The notes: generated by a model from the letters alone, not told the origin. Positions 8,571-17,599 are shown, numbered from the stretch's first letter. The stretch: DNA of 64,000 bases from CAVTQZ01 sp963737015 (GCA_963737015.1 CAVTQZ010000002.1:62001-126000); one strand, 5' to 3'. Numbers and translations: made by a program.

Positions 8571-8614
8571 CCCCTCCACCAAAAGGCGCGTTCGGATGAC
8601 GGCGCGTCTACGTG

Positions 8615-9286
8615 TCACTTCTGGGCCCTGGCGGCAACGACCACAGGAAAAAGCGGATCCGTCATCCACAAACGGCGCTTCAACCGAGCTGCCGGGACAT
8701 CTCTGTATACGGCGATCGCAGCCAGGCAATTGCCGTACGACTTGACGCTCACAGCTGTGAAACCCTCCAACAACTCTTCCACGGAGCGGACCGTGAATCG
8801 CCAGCAGTCGTGCTCGAACCCGCCGATCATCCGCATTCGCTCCACGGCGGGGACCGTGAGCAACAAAACACCTCCGGGTGCCAATACCCGGTGCAACTCT
8901 TCGATCGCCCGTTTCGTGTCGAAAACATATTGCAACGTCTGGGAAAGGATGATCGCGTTGAAGGATCCGTCAGAGACGCCCTCGAGGTTTGTTATGTCGG
9001 CGACGATCGTCAGACCCGGCAGGGCGGCATCGATGTCGACGACGTCCAGGTGATCAATTTGCTGAAGGTAGAGGTTCGCATATTGGGGTTCGCGAACCTC
9101 CAAGACGTGCCCTCTGATGTCGTTGCAATGGTCTCGGATGAAGTGGTCGATGTAGGCCCGGGAAATGGTCTTTTGACCGGTGAACGGCCTCGGGCGCGTC
9201 TGTCGGCTGATCCCGATCCAAGCGGGATGGAATCGGCGGAGGCGAGCCTTCCAGTCTTCTGTCGAAACCCCACGCAAGCGCGGCAA
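8615..9286 (-). CDS. SAM-dependent methyltransferase, glycan-cluster type
   Basis: A 223-residue Methyltransf_11-like protein. It has a weakened motif I (HVLEVREPQYANLYL), an acidic motif II (VVDIDAALPG), FNAIILSQTLQYVFD and a post-core LAPGGVLLLTVPAVE. The start appears to be TTG at 9286 with GGGAGG upstream. Proteins of this shape usually sit in polysaccharide clusters. The glycine-rich loop is poor compared with the previous gene, so its activity should be treated with caution. Confidence 0.82.
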   Translation of the reverse strand: MPRLRGVSTEDWKARLRRFHPAWIGISRQTRPRPFTGQKTISRAYIDHFIRDHCNDIRGHVLEVREPQYANLYLQQIDHLDVVDIDAALPGLTIVADITNLEGVSDGSFNAIILSQTLQYVFDTKRAIEELHRVLAPGGVLLLTVPAVERMRMIGGFEHDCWRFTVRSVEELLEGFTAVSVKSYGNCLAAIAVYRDVPAARLKRRLWMTDPLFPVVVAARAQK

Positions 9287-9421
9287 TCCCTAATCCGCCT
9301 CCCGGATCAACCACACTCAGTCCGGCACAAGGAAGGTCGCTGTCTAGACCACGCTCAGAGTTTTGTCCGTTCCGGTTCCCGCCTCAAGCGGGATGACGCC
9401 TTGCGCCAGTACCGTGGAGAC

Positions 9422-9787
9422 GTGGATCAGCAGCGTCCAAATCCGCCGTCGGACCCCGAGGAATGGACCGACGAACAGTGGCTCGAGTGGCTGCGCGAGA
9501 CCGACCCCGACTACACGAACACGACTCTCCAACCCAGGAGCACCGCCAAGTGGAGAGACAGGACGCCCTCACGTCTACTCGGAGCGGCGATGCTCGGGGT
9601 TCACGACGCCATCTACGGCCACGCCGACGAGGATCCGGTCGTGGTTGTAGAGGCTCCGGGCGGTCCACCCGACGACGATCGGCCAGAGGTCCATCTCGAT
9701 CCCGAGCATCCCGAACGCTCCCAGGTCTTCATCCGAAGCTCGCAACCCACGAAAGGCGCTGAAGGCGACCCCAGAACTCACTCCTGA
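9422..9787 (+). CDS. Conserved hypothetical acidic protein
   Basis: A protein of about 121 residues starting near GTG 9422 (start uncertain; TTG 9401 is also in frame). It contains PEEWTDEQWLEWLRETDPD, a central segment SRLLGAAMLGVHDAIYGHADEDPVVVVEA, and an acidic tail rich in Pro, Asp and Glu. The pattern looks like a real folded protein rather than a shadow frame. I recall similar short proteins in actinobacteria but can assign no function. Confidence 0.6.
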   Translation: MDQQRPNPPSDPEEWTDEQWLEWLRETDPDYTNTTLQPRSTAKWRDRTPSRLLGAAMLGVHDAIYGHADEDPVVVVEAPGGPPDDDRPEVHLDPEHPERSQVFIRSSQPTKGAEGDPRTHS

Positions 9788-9809
9788 TAAGTACCGAGGC
9801 GATTCGAGC

Positions 9810-10577
9810 GTGAGCATCACAGGAGAAGATGTCGCAAACCTTCTCATGGCAGACGGCTATGTAATCGTATCCGGGCTCATGAACGACGAGGATGTGCGCA
9901 GGGCGAGAGCCGACCTGCTACGGATCCTCGCCGCTACGCCGACAGGCCGCAACGCCTTCGAGGGCTTCTCGACCCGTCGGGTCTACGCATTGTTCGCCAA
10001 GACACGGACATTCGACAGTGCAGCAATCAACCCTTTGCTTTTGGACGTGCTCGACCGCGTCCTGGGCCATTATCAGCTCAGTGCACCGGTGGGGATCGAG
10101 ATAGGCCCTGGGGAAAGCGCACAGGTGCTTCACCGCGACGAGTCCGTCTATCCGCTCCCGAAGCCCCATCCTCCCGTCGTCGTAAACACGATGTGGCCGC
10201 TCGATGAGTTCACTGCCGAGAACGGGGCTTCCAGATTGGTCGTGGGCAGTCACCTTTGGGATCCCGAGCGCCAGCCAACCGATTCAGACCCGGTGAGCAT
10301 CGCCACGATGGAACCAGGCTCGGCGATGTTCTACCTCGGCAATCTCCTCCACGGTGGTGGTGCGAACCACTCCAAACACCCGCGACTGGGCGTCATCCTC
10401 GAGTACGTGGTGAGCTGGCTTCGCCCACAGGAGAACCACTGCCTGGCGGTTCCACGCGCCGCTGTTCGCGCACTCCCCGAACGCTTACAGGAACTGCTCG
10501 GGTACAACATCTATCCGCCCTTTCTTGGATACGTCGATGGCTCACACCCCAGAAAGACATTGATCGCAGAGGACTAG
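9810..10577 (+). CDS. PhyH-family Fe(II)/2-oxoglutarate dioxygenase
   Basis: A 255-residue phytanoyl-CoA-dioxygenase-like protein. The iron ligands are visible as His108 and Asp110 (HRDES) and distal His181 (LLHGGGAN), with Arg192 placed to bind 2-oxoglutarate. The N-terminal GYVIVSGLMNDEDV is typical of the family. It should hydroxylate a small organic substrate that cannot be named from sequence. GTG at 9810 is used; the upstream GAGG is weak. Confidence 0.9.
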   Translation: MSITGEDVANLLMADGYVIVSGLMNDEDVRRARADLLRILAATPTGRNAFEGFSTRRVYALFAKTRTFDSAAINPLLLDVLDRVLGHYQLSAPVGIEIGPGESAQVLHRDESVYPLPKPHPPVVVNTMWPLDEFTAENGASRLVVGSHLWDPERQPTDSDPVSIATMEPGSAMFYLGNLLHGGGANHSKHPRLGVILEYVVSWLRPQENHCLAVPRAAVRALPERLQELLGYNIYPPFLGYVDGSHPRKTLIAED

Positions 10578-10602
10578 GAGAGCCCGGCTCCCTCGGTAAC
10601 GA

Positions 10603-10627
10603 CGGTAGGGGACCTTCGGCCCTACCG
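10603..10627 (+). promoter_or_regulatory. Palindromic DosR/DevR-like box or hairpin
   Basis: Arms CGGTAGGG and CCCTACCG are perfect inverted repeats around a 9-base centre. The middle, GGGGACCTTCGGCCCT, resembles the mycobacterial DosR box (GGGACTTTxGxCCC). It lies between the PhyH stop and the Thr-rich protein. It could be a regulator site for the downstream gene or an intrinsic terminator, though no T-tract follows. Confidence 0.4.
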
Positions 10628-10699
10628 ACCCCCGCCACCGTCCCGTAGAACCCTTAGAGAGGACGTTCGGGCTCATTCGACAAGAGTGACGGCTATGAA

Positions 10700-11449
10700 A
10701 TGAAATTGTTCTCACGCCTTTCAGCTGGCCGCGCCACGCGCATCGAACTCTTCGTCGTGGCTGCAGCGCTCTTTGCCAGTGCGGGGAGCGTCAGCTATGC
10801 CGCGGTGTCGTCCGGCGATTCCCCGAGTGCTGCGGTTTCATCGAGCACGACTACGAGTGCTGTCCCACCACCAACCACGGTGCCCGCCCCCTCCAGTACA
10901 ACGCCACCATCCGCCACGACCACGGTGCTCCCAAGCACGACAACCACGTCGACGACCACTACCGCGCCGTCAGGTACGACAACCACCACAATGACGCAAC
11001 CGACCACAACGACCCAACCGACTACAACGACGACGGTTCCGTTGGATGCCTCTTGGACGACGTTCGGGCCTGGCACCGCCGACCTGAGGTACAACGGCGT
11101 TATCTCCGGTCAACTTGTCGGCGCGGTGTCGTACTGCTACGTGCGGCCCAACGCGATGTCACAGATCATCGTAAACGGCACCCTGAACGGCACGCCGTGG
11201 GTCCAGTACATTCAGAGCTACGACGGTGAGCGCGGAGTGTGGGAGGTGCTCACGGGGCAGGCGGGCGGTGGTACCGGGTTGGTTGGCCAGGGTTACAGCC
11301 TCACCGAGATGTACCCGGCGACGGTGAGCGGCGTTACGCAGATTGACTGGGTTCACGGTGCGACATTGGACGTTCGACAACTGACCTCAGGGCCGGGACA
11401 GACTCCAGCCGGAGATGTTGAGGTGGCGGGCACAGTCACCTGCGGGTGA
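10700..11449 (+). CDS. Secreted Thr/Ser/Pro-rich surface protein
   Basis: A 249-residue exported protein. TM or signal segment at about 16-35 (IELFVVAAALFASAGSVSYA), then a low-complexity stretch (about 45-112) made almost entirely of Thr, Ser and Pro in TTTT-type runs, then a compact C-terminal domain of about 135 residues with two Cys (SYCYVRP and the final VTCG) that could form a disulfide. The linker is a probable O-glycosylation or wall-spanning stalk. No enzyme motif is seen. Confidence 0.78.
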   Translation: MKLFSRLSAGRATRIELFVVAAALFASAGSVSYAAVSSGDSPSAAVSSSTTTSAVPPPTTVPAPSSTTPPSATTTVLPSTTTTSTTTTAPSGTTTTTMTQPTTTTQPTTTTTVPLDASWTTFGPGTADLRYNGVISGQLVGAVSYCYVRPNAMSQIIVNGTLNGTPWVQYIQSYDGERGVWEVLTGQAGGGTGLVGQGYSLTEMYPATVSGVTQIDWVHGATLDVRQLTSGPGQTPAGDVEVAGTVTCG

Positions 11450-11453
11450 TGAA

Positions 11454-12377
11454 CTAGACAAAGGCATGTACCAAAGCACGGTAAATGCTCACGATCGGGG
11501 ATGGCTCGGTCGGCTTGGGCGTTCGCCAGATGCGGCGCCTCTCTGATGACGGACCCGAGGGGGATGGTGGAGGACCCACAACAACTGCGACACGGTCGAA
11601 ACCCGCCACCAAGCACATCTGACGCAGGGCTTCGATGGTCGGCATGTACCAATTTCCAAAGTCCCTTTCAAAGGACTCACCCGCTATGAACTGGAGATGA
11701 CTGGCGTTATCCAGGCCGTGTATGTGAATAGCGACTGTCTCAATTACAGCGACGTCCCCTGTTATTGAACGCAATCTTTCCAATCCACTTAATGGATCCT
11801 TCAAATGATAAAGAACCCCTAGGAACAGGCAAACGTCGAATCGTCCGATTTGCGCCAGATCTGCAGTCGCAAAGTCCGCCACAACCGACTCGACCCCACT
11901 GTTCAGCACCTTGCATGCAAGATCGAAACCTCGCTTGCCTGGTAGGTCTGCAAGCCAAAAATCAGTCAGGTCCCGGGAATGGTCAGGAAATTTCCCTTTT
12001 GCAGCACACTCCTCCCAATACGCTTGTCTGGCAGCCCAATCGATGCCCCAAACGTAATGGTCGAGCGCAACAACGCGTGAAGCGCCGAGGGACTCTGCGA
12101 GAAATGAGTAGTAACCGTCCCAGGCACCGACGTCGAGAACACTCCGACCTTTGACATCCGGAAGTTCGATGTTCCGTTCGGCCGACATCCCCGGCGTTAC
12201 TACTCCGTGGCCGAGATCAATCGAGTGGTACCAGCCGAGGCGATCAACTTCGGATCGAAGGCTCTCGGTATCCCACCCACCTTGCCCAGTACGGGTGGAT
12301 CTGTCACCATCGGAGGAATCCATCCTCCGCGATGGTATAGGGGCATCGTGTCTGTCACCACGGCTGAACGACGACAC
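11454..12377 (-). CDS. CmoB-like (DUF1698-type) methyltransferase
   Basis: A protein of up to 307 residues. RLGWYHSIDLGHGVVTPG is the DUF1698/CmoB-type lead-in, followed by motif I VLDVGAWDGYYSFLAE, motif II VVALDHY and FDVCLFLGVLYHLKDP. In CmoB the enzyme acts on wobble uridine of tRNA, but many DUF1698 homologues near glycan genes modify other acceptors. Given the adjacent GH99/WbsX-like lipoprotein and other methyltransferases, the latter is more likely here. A shorter start at 12323 (MDSSDGD) is possible. Confidence 0.82.
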   Translation of the reverse strand: MSSFSRGDRHDAPIPSRRMDSSDGDRSTRTGQGGWDTESLRSEVDRLGWYHSIDLGHGVVTPGMSAERNIELPDVKGRSVLDVGAWDGYYSFLAESLGASRVVALDHYVWGIDWAARQAYWEECAAKGKFPDHSRDLTDFWLADLPGKRGFDLACKVLNSGVESVVADFATADLAQIGRFDVCLFLGVLYHLKDPLSGLERLRSITGDVAVIETVAIHIHGLDNASHLQFIAGESFERDFGNWYMPTIEALRQMCLVAGFDRVAVVVGPPPSPSGPSSERRRIWRTPKPTEPSPIVSIYRALVHAFV

Positions 12378-12435
12378 GTTGGTTTCTCTCAGCGCCGCTT
12401 TCCTGGGAAATTAGGTCTCGGTGAAGAGGAATCAA

Positions 12436-13752
12436 TCAGCGCTTTGTCCATGGATGTCTTCGTTCTGCCGCGTTACTGTCTCGGCGTAACGTCGACAGAT
12501 CGGTGGATCCCTCGCCCCCGTATGTGTACCCCTGCGTGTAGTCGTGCCCCGAGGCGCTGTCGTCGATGGAAGTAGGTGTTCCGGTGATCGGCGCGATTAC
12601 TGTGTCCTCGTTCCATTCGTCCCATGCGGTCACCATCACCATCGGCAACTTCGGATCCACGGCTGGTACTGCAACCTCGTTGAAGAGATGATCCAAGGTG
12701 GATGACGGTCCTTCGCCGGGCAACCATTGGCGTGGCTGTACAGGATGATTGGTGGCAAGTCGAGTACCGCGGTCGTTGAAACCTGGGGAGACGTCGGGAA
12801 TCACCGGTATTCGGTCGTGAGTCGCATCGCGGTATCTCTTCAGCAGACCAATCTCGTCGGGAACGATTTGTGTGTTGCCCGGGTACCCGATGAAATCGCC
12901 GGTAGGTCCCAGCATCGAGTTCGGGTCGCCGTAATACATCGTGTATGCCGTTAGAGCGTCGAACTGCTCTATGCGAGACATTTGGGGGGAAGTAGTAAAG
13001 ATCGGTGAGGTCGGACTCGCAAACTGGGGCGTCACCCGCCAGTAGATCTCGTCGCCAATGAAGTAAGGGTCGTATCCCTTGGCCTCGAGGACCTTGCGAG
13101 CTCCGCTGATCAAGCCGGCAACATCCCCCGTGAGCGTGCGAGTCGCGTACAAAAACACCACTGGTCGACCATTGATCCGCAGATAACTCGGGTTGGCGAA
13201 GTACCGCTGGGCAAAGAAGACCATATCGTTGTCGAAGTGGTGTTGCATAGCTGACGTGACCTGAGTGGCCTCGCGGGGAGCGTCGAATCCGAGGTTCGGA
13301 GTCTCGTAGAACATGCAGAACTTGATCGCACTGATGTTGGGAGCCGACAGAAACTCTTGCATCGCCTTGTCAGCACTTTGGTAGTCGAGAGGCCACCAGT
13401 CCATGGCGAAGAAGTCGATCCCGGCGCGTTTCGCGTTTGCTATGTCCCTCGCTGCGACCCGAGGACTCCTCGTATTTACCGAACTGGGAGCGGGTGCCTG
13501 TGATGGTACGAGGTGGGCGCGCAGCGTCCCATGCGAGAGATTCTCGGGATAGAACAGAAAGTAATAAGCCCCTACTAGCAAACCGCCGCCGCTCGGGGTT
13601 CGACCGCCCGACAGGACTCCGCATGAAGTGAGAGTTGCCAGTACGGCCGCGATAAAAGCTTTGAGGATTGCTTTGGCGCCACGAGCCGAATGACATCGAG
13701 AATCTGATGGTGTTCGAGGCAAAGCTACGGGGGCCGGCTCGGGTGATATCAC
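12436..13752 (-). CDS. GH99/WbsX-like glycoside hydrolase domain lipoprotein
   Basis: A 438-residue protein. After a basic start it has a hydrophobic segment ending in TLTSC, a lipobox, so it is probably anchored outside the membrane. The catalytic-type barrel follows with GAYYFLFYP, FFAMDWWPLDYQS, GRPVVFLYATR and VTAWDEWNEDT, motifs of the GH99-like/WbsX group (endo-mannanase fold). The start is GTG at 13752 with a poor ribosome site. It may trim or remodel mannose-containing surface glycan; the substrate is inferred. Confidence 0.8.
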   Translation of the reverse strand: MISPEPAPVALPRTPSDSRCHSARGAKAILKAFIAAVLATLTSCGVLSGGRTPSGGGLLVGAYYFLFYPENLSHGTLRAHLVPSQAPAPSSVNTRSPRVAARDIANAKRAGIDFFAMDWWPLDYQSADKAMQEFLSAPNISAIKFCMFYETPNLGFDAPREATQVTSAMQHHFDNDMVFFAQRYFANPSYLRINGRPVVFLYATRTLTGDVAGLISGARKVLEAKGYDPYFIGDEIYWRVTPQFASPTSPIFTTSPQMSRIEQFDALTAYTMYYGDPNSMLGPTGDFIGYPGNTQIVPDEIGLLKRYRDATHDRIPVIPDVSPGFNDRGTRLATNHPVQPRQWLPGEGPSSTLDHLFNEVAVPAVDPKLPMVMVTAWDEWNEDTVIAPITGTPTSIDDSASGHDYTQGYTYGGEGSTDLSTLRRDSNAAERRHPWTKR

Positions 13753-13860
13753 TCGATCGACCAGGGATACGGGACGATCAAGCCAGGGAAACGACTCCCC
13801 GGAAGATCGACGCTTGAATATCCCGAACGAATACCCAGTGGCAATATTTTTCGCGCAATC

Positions 13861-15282
13861 TCAGATGTCGTAGTAGAGCATGAACTCCCAGGGATGCGGG
13901 CGGAGGCGGATCGCGTCCACCTCGTTGATGCGCTTGTACTCGATCCAAGTCTCGACGAGGTCGTCGGTGAACACACCGCCGGCCTTCAAGAAGTCGTGGT
14001 CCGCCTCGAGCGCGTCGAGCGCCGCGTCGAGTGATCCGGGAACCTGGGGAACCGCCGCGAGCTCCTCGGGCGGGAGGTCGTAGAGGTCCTTGTCGACCGG
14101 TGCGGGCGGCTCGATCCTGTTCTGCACGCCGTCGAGTCCGGCCATGAGCATCGCCGAGAACGCCAGGTACGGGTTGCACGACGGGTCCGGGCAGCGGAAT
14201 TCCACACGCTTCGCCTTCGGGCTCTGCGAGTAGAGGGGTATGCGGCACGCGGCCGAACGGTTGCGTTGCGAGTAGACCAGATTGACCGGCGCCTCGTATC
14301 CGGGGACCAGCCGCTTGTAGGAGTTCGTGGTGGGCGCAGCGAAGGCGAGTATCGCCGATGCATGGGTCAGCAGCCCCCCGATGTACCAGCGCCCTATGTC
14401 GGACAGACCGCCGTACCCGTCGCCGTAGAAGAGAGGCTCGTCCCCCCTCCACAGACTCTGGTGGCAGTGCATGCCGGACCCGTTGTCCTGGAAGAGCGGC
14501 TTCGGCATGAACGTCGCGGTGTACCCCGCGGCGAAGGCGACGTTCTTCACGATGTACTTGTAGAGCATTAGCTTGTCGGCCATCGTGAGCAGCGTGTCGA
14601 AGCGCATGTCGATCTCGGCCTGACCGCCGGTCGACACCTCGTGGTGGTGGACCTCGACCTCGATCCCCATCCGCTCCATCGTGAGGATCATCTCCGAACG
14701 CAGATCCTGGAAGTGATCCGCGGGGGGTACAGGAAAATACCCCTCTTTCGGACGCAGCTTGTAGCCGAGGTTCGGACCTTCCTCCGAGTCCGAGTTCCAG
14801 TGCCCTTCGATCGAGTCCACCTGGTAGAAGGCCGAACGTCCGTCCTGTGAGTAACGCACGTCGTTGAAGACGAAGAACTCCGCCTCGGGCCCGAAATAAC
14901 AGGTGTCGGCGACACCGGTAGTGCCCAGATAGGCCTCGGCCTTTTGCGCGACGTAACGGGGATCGCGCGAGTAAGACTCGAGCGTGACCGGGTCGCGTAC
15001 GAAGCAGTTGATGTTCAGCGTCTTGTGCTGCCTGAAAGGATCGGTGACGGCGGTGTTCGGGTCGGGCACGAGCAGCATGTCCGACTCCTGGATCTCCTGA
15101 AAGCCGCGGATCGACGACCCGTCGAAGCCGATGCCTTCCTCGAACACGCTGTCGGTGAGGGTATGAGCGGGCACCGAGAAGTGCTGCATCAAGCCGGGAA
15201 GGTCGACGAACCGGTAGTCGACGACCTCGACTCCTTCGTCCTTGATCAGGCGCAGCACGTCACCGGGAGTGCGATCTTGCAC
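13861..15282 (-). CDS. glnA: Glutamine synthetase type I (GSI-beta)
   Basis: A 473-residue enzyme that makes glutamine from glutamate, ammonia and ATP. Signatures are FDGSSIRGFQ, the Glu-rich metal site FGPEAEFF, MPKPLFQDNGSGMHCHQSLW (ATP/glutamate site) and NRSAACRIP. The segment KDLYDLPPEELAAVPQVPGSL contains the Tyr that GlnE adenylylates in GSI-beta enzymes. The start is GTG at 15280-15282 with a strong AGGAGG. It is divergent from a second glutamine synthetase. Confidence 0.97.
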   Translation of the reverse strand: MQDRTPGDVLRLIKDEGVEVVDYRFVDLPGLMQHFSVPAHTLTDSVFEEGIGFDGSSIRGFQEIQESDMLLVPDPNTAVTDPFRQHKTLNINCFVRDPVTLESYSRDPRYVAQKAEAYLGTTGVADTCYFGPEAEFFVFNDVRYSQDGRSAFYQVDSIEGHWNSDSEEGPNLGYKLRPKEGYFPVPPADHFQDLRSEMILTMERMGIEVEVHHHEVSTGGQAEIDMRFDTLLTMADKLMLYKYIVKNVAFAAGYTATFMPKPLFQDNGSGMHCHQSLWRGDEPLFYGDGYGGLSDIGRWYIGGLLTHASAILAFAAPTTNSYKRLVPGYEAPVNLVYSQRNRSAACRIPLYSQSPKAKRVEFRCPDPSCNPYLAFSAMLMAGLDGVQNRIEPPAPVDKDLYDLPPEELAAVPQVPGSLDAALDALEADHDFLKAGGVFTDDLVETWIEYKRINEVDAIRLRPHPWEFMLYYDI

Positions 15283-15427
15283 AGGTCCTCCTATCCTCCT
15301 TGGGCGAGCGGGCACCATCGTGGTGGCTCAGTCGCCGGCTCACAAGTCCGCGCCGAGCCGACCAGGGGATCCTCCACCCGGTGCCCAACATGCTCCCAGG
15401 CCGTGATTTCAATGCCGTTGCCCGTGC

Positions 15428-15444
15428 GTAAACGCAGCGTTAAC
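15428..15444. promoter_or_regulatory. Candidate nitrogen-regulator (GlnR-type) operator
   Basis: In the 289-base gap between the two divergent glutamine synthetase genes, GTAAACGC-A-GCGTTAAC forms an inverted repeat with one mismatch. GTnAC/GnAAC half-sites are the core of actinobacterial GlnR boxes. A GlnR-like regulator is encoded just downstream. The match is partial and by eye. I see no gene in the rest of the gap. Confidence 0.4.
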
Positions 15445-15571
15445 CGGCCAGCCCACTCACCTGGGGCCTGCGACACTGTTCAGGGCCGCGAGGCCCGAGA
15501 GAGGCTTTGTTCGGATCCGGCTGGGAGAGCCGGAGTAATAGACGAGGCGGCGGGGCCGAGACGGAGGTCAT

Positions 15572-16906
15572 GTGATCGGTCAACAGGAGTACGTGCTTCG
15601 AACGGTGGAAGAGCGCGCGATCAGGTTCGTGCAGCTGTGGTTCACGGACGTGCTCGGTACGCCGAAGACGTTCTCGATAACCCCGGCGGAGCTCGAGAAC
15701 GCGCTCGAGGAGGGCATGACATTCGACGGTTCCGCGATCGACGGGTTCTCCCGGGTCCAGGAGAGCGACGTGCTCGCCAGGCCTGATCTGAAGACCTTCC
15801 AGCTGCTTCCCTGGCATCCCGGGGACGTGTCGGTGGCCCGGGTCTTCTGCGACATCCTCAACCTCGACGGCACCCCCTTCGAGGGCGACCCGCGCCACGC
15901 TTTGCGCAGGACACTCGACAAGGCGCGCGAGCAGGGATTCACCTTCTTCGCATCACCCGAGATCGAGTACTTCTACTTCGCGGACGCCGATCCCTCCCAC
16001 GAGCCGGTCACCCTCGACAGGGGCTCGTACTTCGAGCTGACCACGAGCGATGCCGCCACCGACTTGAGAAAGCGCAGCGTCCTCACGCTCGAGGAGATGG
16101 GGATCCCCGTCGAGCACGCCCAACACGAGGATGCACCGAGCCAGCACGAGATCGATCTCCGCTACACGGATGCGCTCACGATGGCCGACACGGTCATGAC
16201 GGCACGGCTGGTGGTGAAGGAGACCGCCCGTCGGGCCGGAGTGCACGCGAGCTTCATGCCGAAGCCGCTCGCGGGCGTCCAGGGATCGGGCATGCACACC
16301 CATCTCTCTCTCTTCGAGGGGGACAGCAACGCCTTCGCGGAGAAGGACGATCCATACGGGCTGTCGAAGGTGGCGAAGCACTTCATGGCCGGCTTGTTGC
16401 ACCACGCGCACGAGATCACCGCCGTCACGAACCAATGGGTGAACTCCTACAAGCGGCTCGTGACCGGTTACGAAGCCCCGATCCACGTGTCATGGGCACG
16501 CAACAACCGGTCCGCCCTCGTGCGCGTCCCGGTGGTGAAGCGCAACAAGCCCGAGTCGACGCGTGTCGAGTACCGCTCGCCCGACTCCGCCTGCAATCCG
16601 TATCTCGCCTTCGCGGTGATACTCGCGGCGGGCCTGAAGGGGATAGAGAGCGGGTACGAGCTCCCGCGCGAGGCGGCCACCAACCTCTTCGCCATGACCC
16701 CGGAGGAGCTCGCGGCGGAGCAGATCAGAACACTTCCGAGCAGCCTCAACGAGGCCGTCGCCGAGATGGAGCATTCCGAGCTGGTGGCCGAGACCCTCGG
16801 AGAGCACGTCTTCGAATGGTTCATCCGCAACAAGAGAGCGGAGTGGGCCGCCTACAAGACACACGTCAGCCAGTTCGAGCTGGACCGTTACATTCCACTG
16901 CTCTGA
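15572..16906 (+). CDS. Glutamine synthetase type I (GSI-alpha, GlnA2-like)
   Basis: A 444-residue second glutamine synthetase. It carries FDGSAIDGFSRVQESD, ASPEIEYFYF, MPKPLAGVQGSGMHTHLSLF and NRSALVRVP. It lacks the roughly 25-residue insertion of GSI-beta enzymes. The position of the adenylylated Tyr reads NLFAMTPEEL, with Phe, so covalent control by GlnE is not expected. The GTG at 15572 follows ACGGAGGTCA. A GlnR-like regulator lies 9 bases downstream and is probably in the same transcript. Family members can make glutamine or, in some paralogues, glutamylate polyamines; the first is assumed. Confidence 0.93.
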   Translation: MIGQQEYVLRTVEERAIRFVQLWFTDVLGTPKTFSITPAELENALEEGMTFDGSAIDGFSRVQESDVLARPDLKTFQLLPWHPGDVSVARVFCDILNLDGTPFEGDPRHALRRTLDKAREQGFTFFASPEIEYFYFADADPSHEPVTLDRGSYFELTTSDAATDLRKRSVLTLEEMGIPVEHAQHEDAPSQHEIDLRYTDALTMADTVMTARLVVKETARRAGVHASFMPKPLAGVQGSGMHTHLSLFEGDSNAFAEKDDPYGLSKVAKHFMAGLLHHAHEITAVTNQWVNSYKRLVTGYEAPIHVSWARNNRSALVRVPVVKRNKPESTRVEYRSPDSACNPYLAFAVILAAGLKGIESGYELPREAATNLFAMTPEELAAEQIRTLPSSLNEAVAEMEHSELVAETLGEHVFEWFIRNKRAEWAAYKTHVSQFELDRYIPLL

Positions 16907-16915
16907 CAGGCGCCC

Positions 16916-17599
16916 ATGGAGCCGCTTCTCTGTTTCCCCGATCCCTTCCCGGCCGAGCTCGGCCTCACCTTGGAGCGCGCCGGTTACCCGTGGAAGTCGG
17001 TCGCCCGTCCCGAGCACGGGGTCTCAGACGAACCGGAGGACGGCTGGGCCGGGGCGGTCGTCAGCGCGGAGAGCGACCCGCAAAGTGCGTTCGCGCTGTG
17101 CCGGCTGTTGCGCGCACGCGAGGTCCCTCTGCGTCCGCTTCTCGTCGTAGTCGCGGCGTCGCAGGTGACGGACCTGTCACTGCGTGAGGACCAATTCGAC
17201 GACTTCTGCGTCCTGCCGGTGCACCCCGACGAGCTCGCCGGACGGCTGGCGCACCTGTTCTGGCGCACCGGCCGCGGGTTGCGCCCCGAACTGATCGAGT
17301 ACGGCCCACTCGTCCTCAACCTCGAGACGTATCAGGCGGCCGTATCGGGCCGGGTGCTCGACCTCACCTTCATGGAGTACGAGCTCCTTCGCTTCCTCGC
17401 AGCCCGCCCGGGGAAGGTCTTCACCCGCGAGACGCTCCTCTCGAGGGTGTGGGGTTACGAGTACTACGGAGGTGCGCGAACCGTCGATGTCCACGTGAGA
17501 AGGCTGCGCGCAAAGCTCGGTGAGGAGAACGCGCATCTGATCGAGACGGTGCGCTCCGTCGGCTACCGCTTCGGGCCGGGGACCTGGCGCCCCGCCTGA
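16916..17599 (+). CDS. GlnR-like orphan response regulator
   Basis: A 227-residue OmpR-fold protein. The N-terminal half is a degenerate receiver: the region that should hold the phospho-Asp reads GAVVSAESDPQ and the Lys motif is missing. The C-terminal winged helix (about 130-222) is canonical: LDLTFMEYELLRFLAARPGKVFTRETLL and RTVDVHVRRLRAKL. Actinobacterial GlnR has this combination of unphosphorylated receiver and OmpR wing. Its place right after a glutamine synthetase supports control of nitrogen genes. No kinase partner is near. Confidence 0.85.
   Translation: MEPLLCFPDPFPAELGLTLERAGYPWKSVARPEHGVSDEPEDGWAGAVVSAESDPQSAFALCRLLRAREVPLRPLLVVVAASQVTDLSLREDQFDDFCVLPVHPDELAGRLAHLFWRTGRGLRPELIEYGPLVLNLETYQAAVSGRVLDLTFMEYELLRFLAARPGKVFTRETLLSRVWGYEYYGGARTVDVHVRRLRAKLGEENAHLIETVRSVGYRFGPGTWRPA

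Noticed and set aside
8615..9787. Long plus-strand frame starting at 8612
   Set aside because: Its first two thirds run antisense to a methyltransferase; only the last part (from about 9422) looks like a protein and is annotated separately.
10850..11040. CRISPR-like or minisatellite repeat
   Set aside because: The repetition comes from Thr and Ser codons in an irregular pattern; there are no constant repeats with unique spacers.
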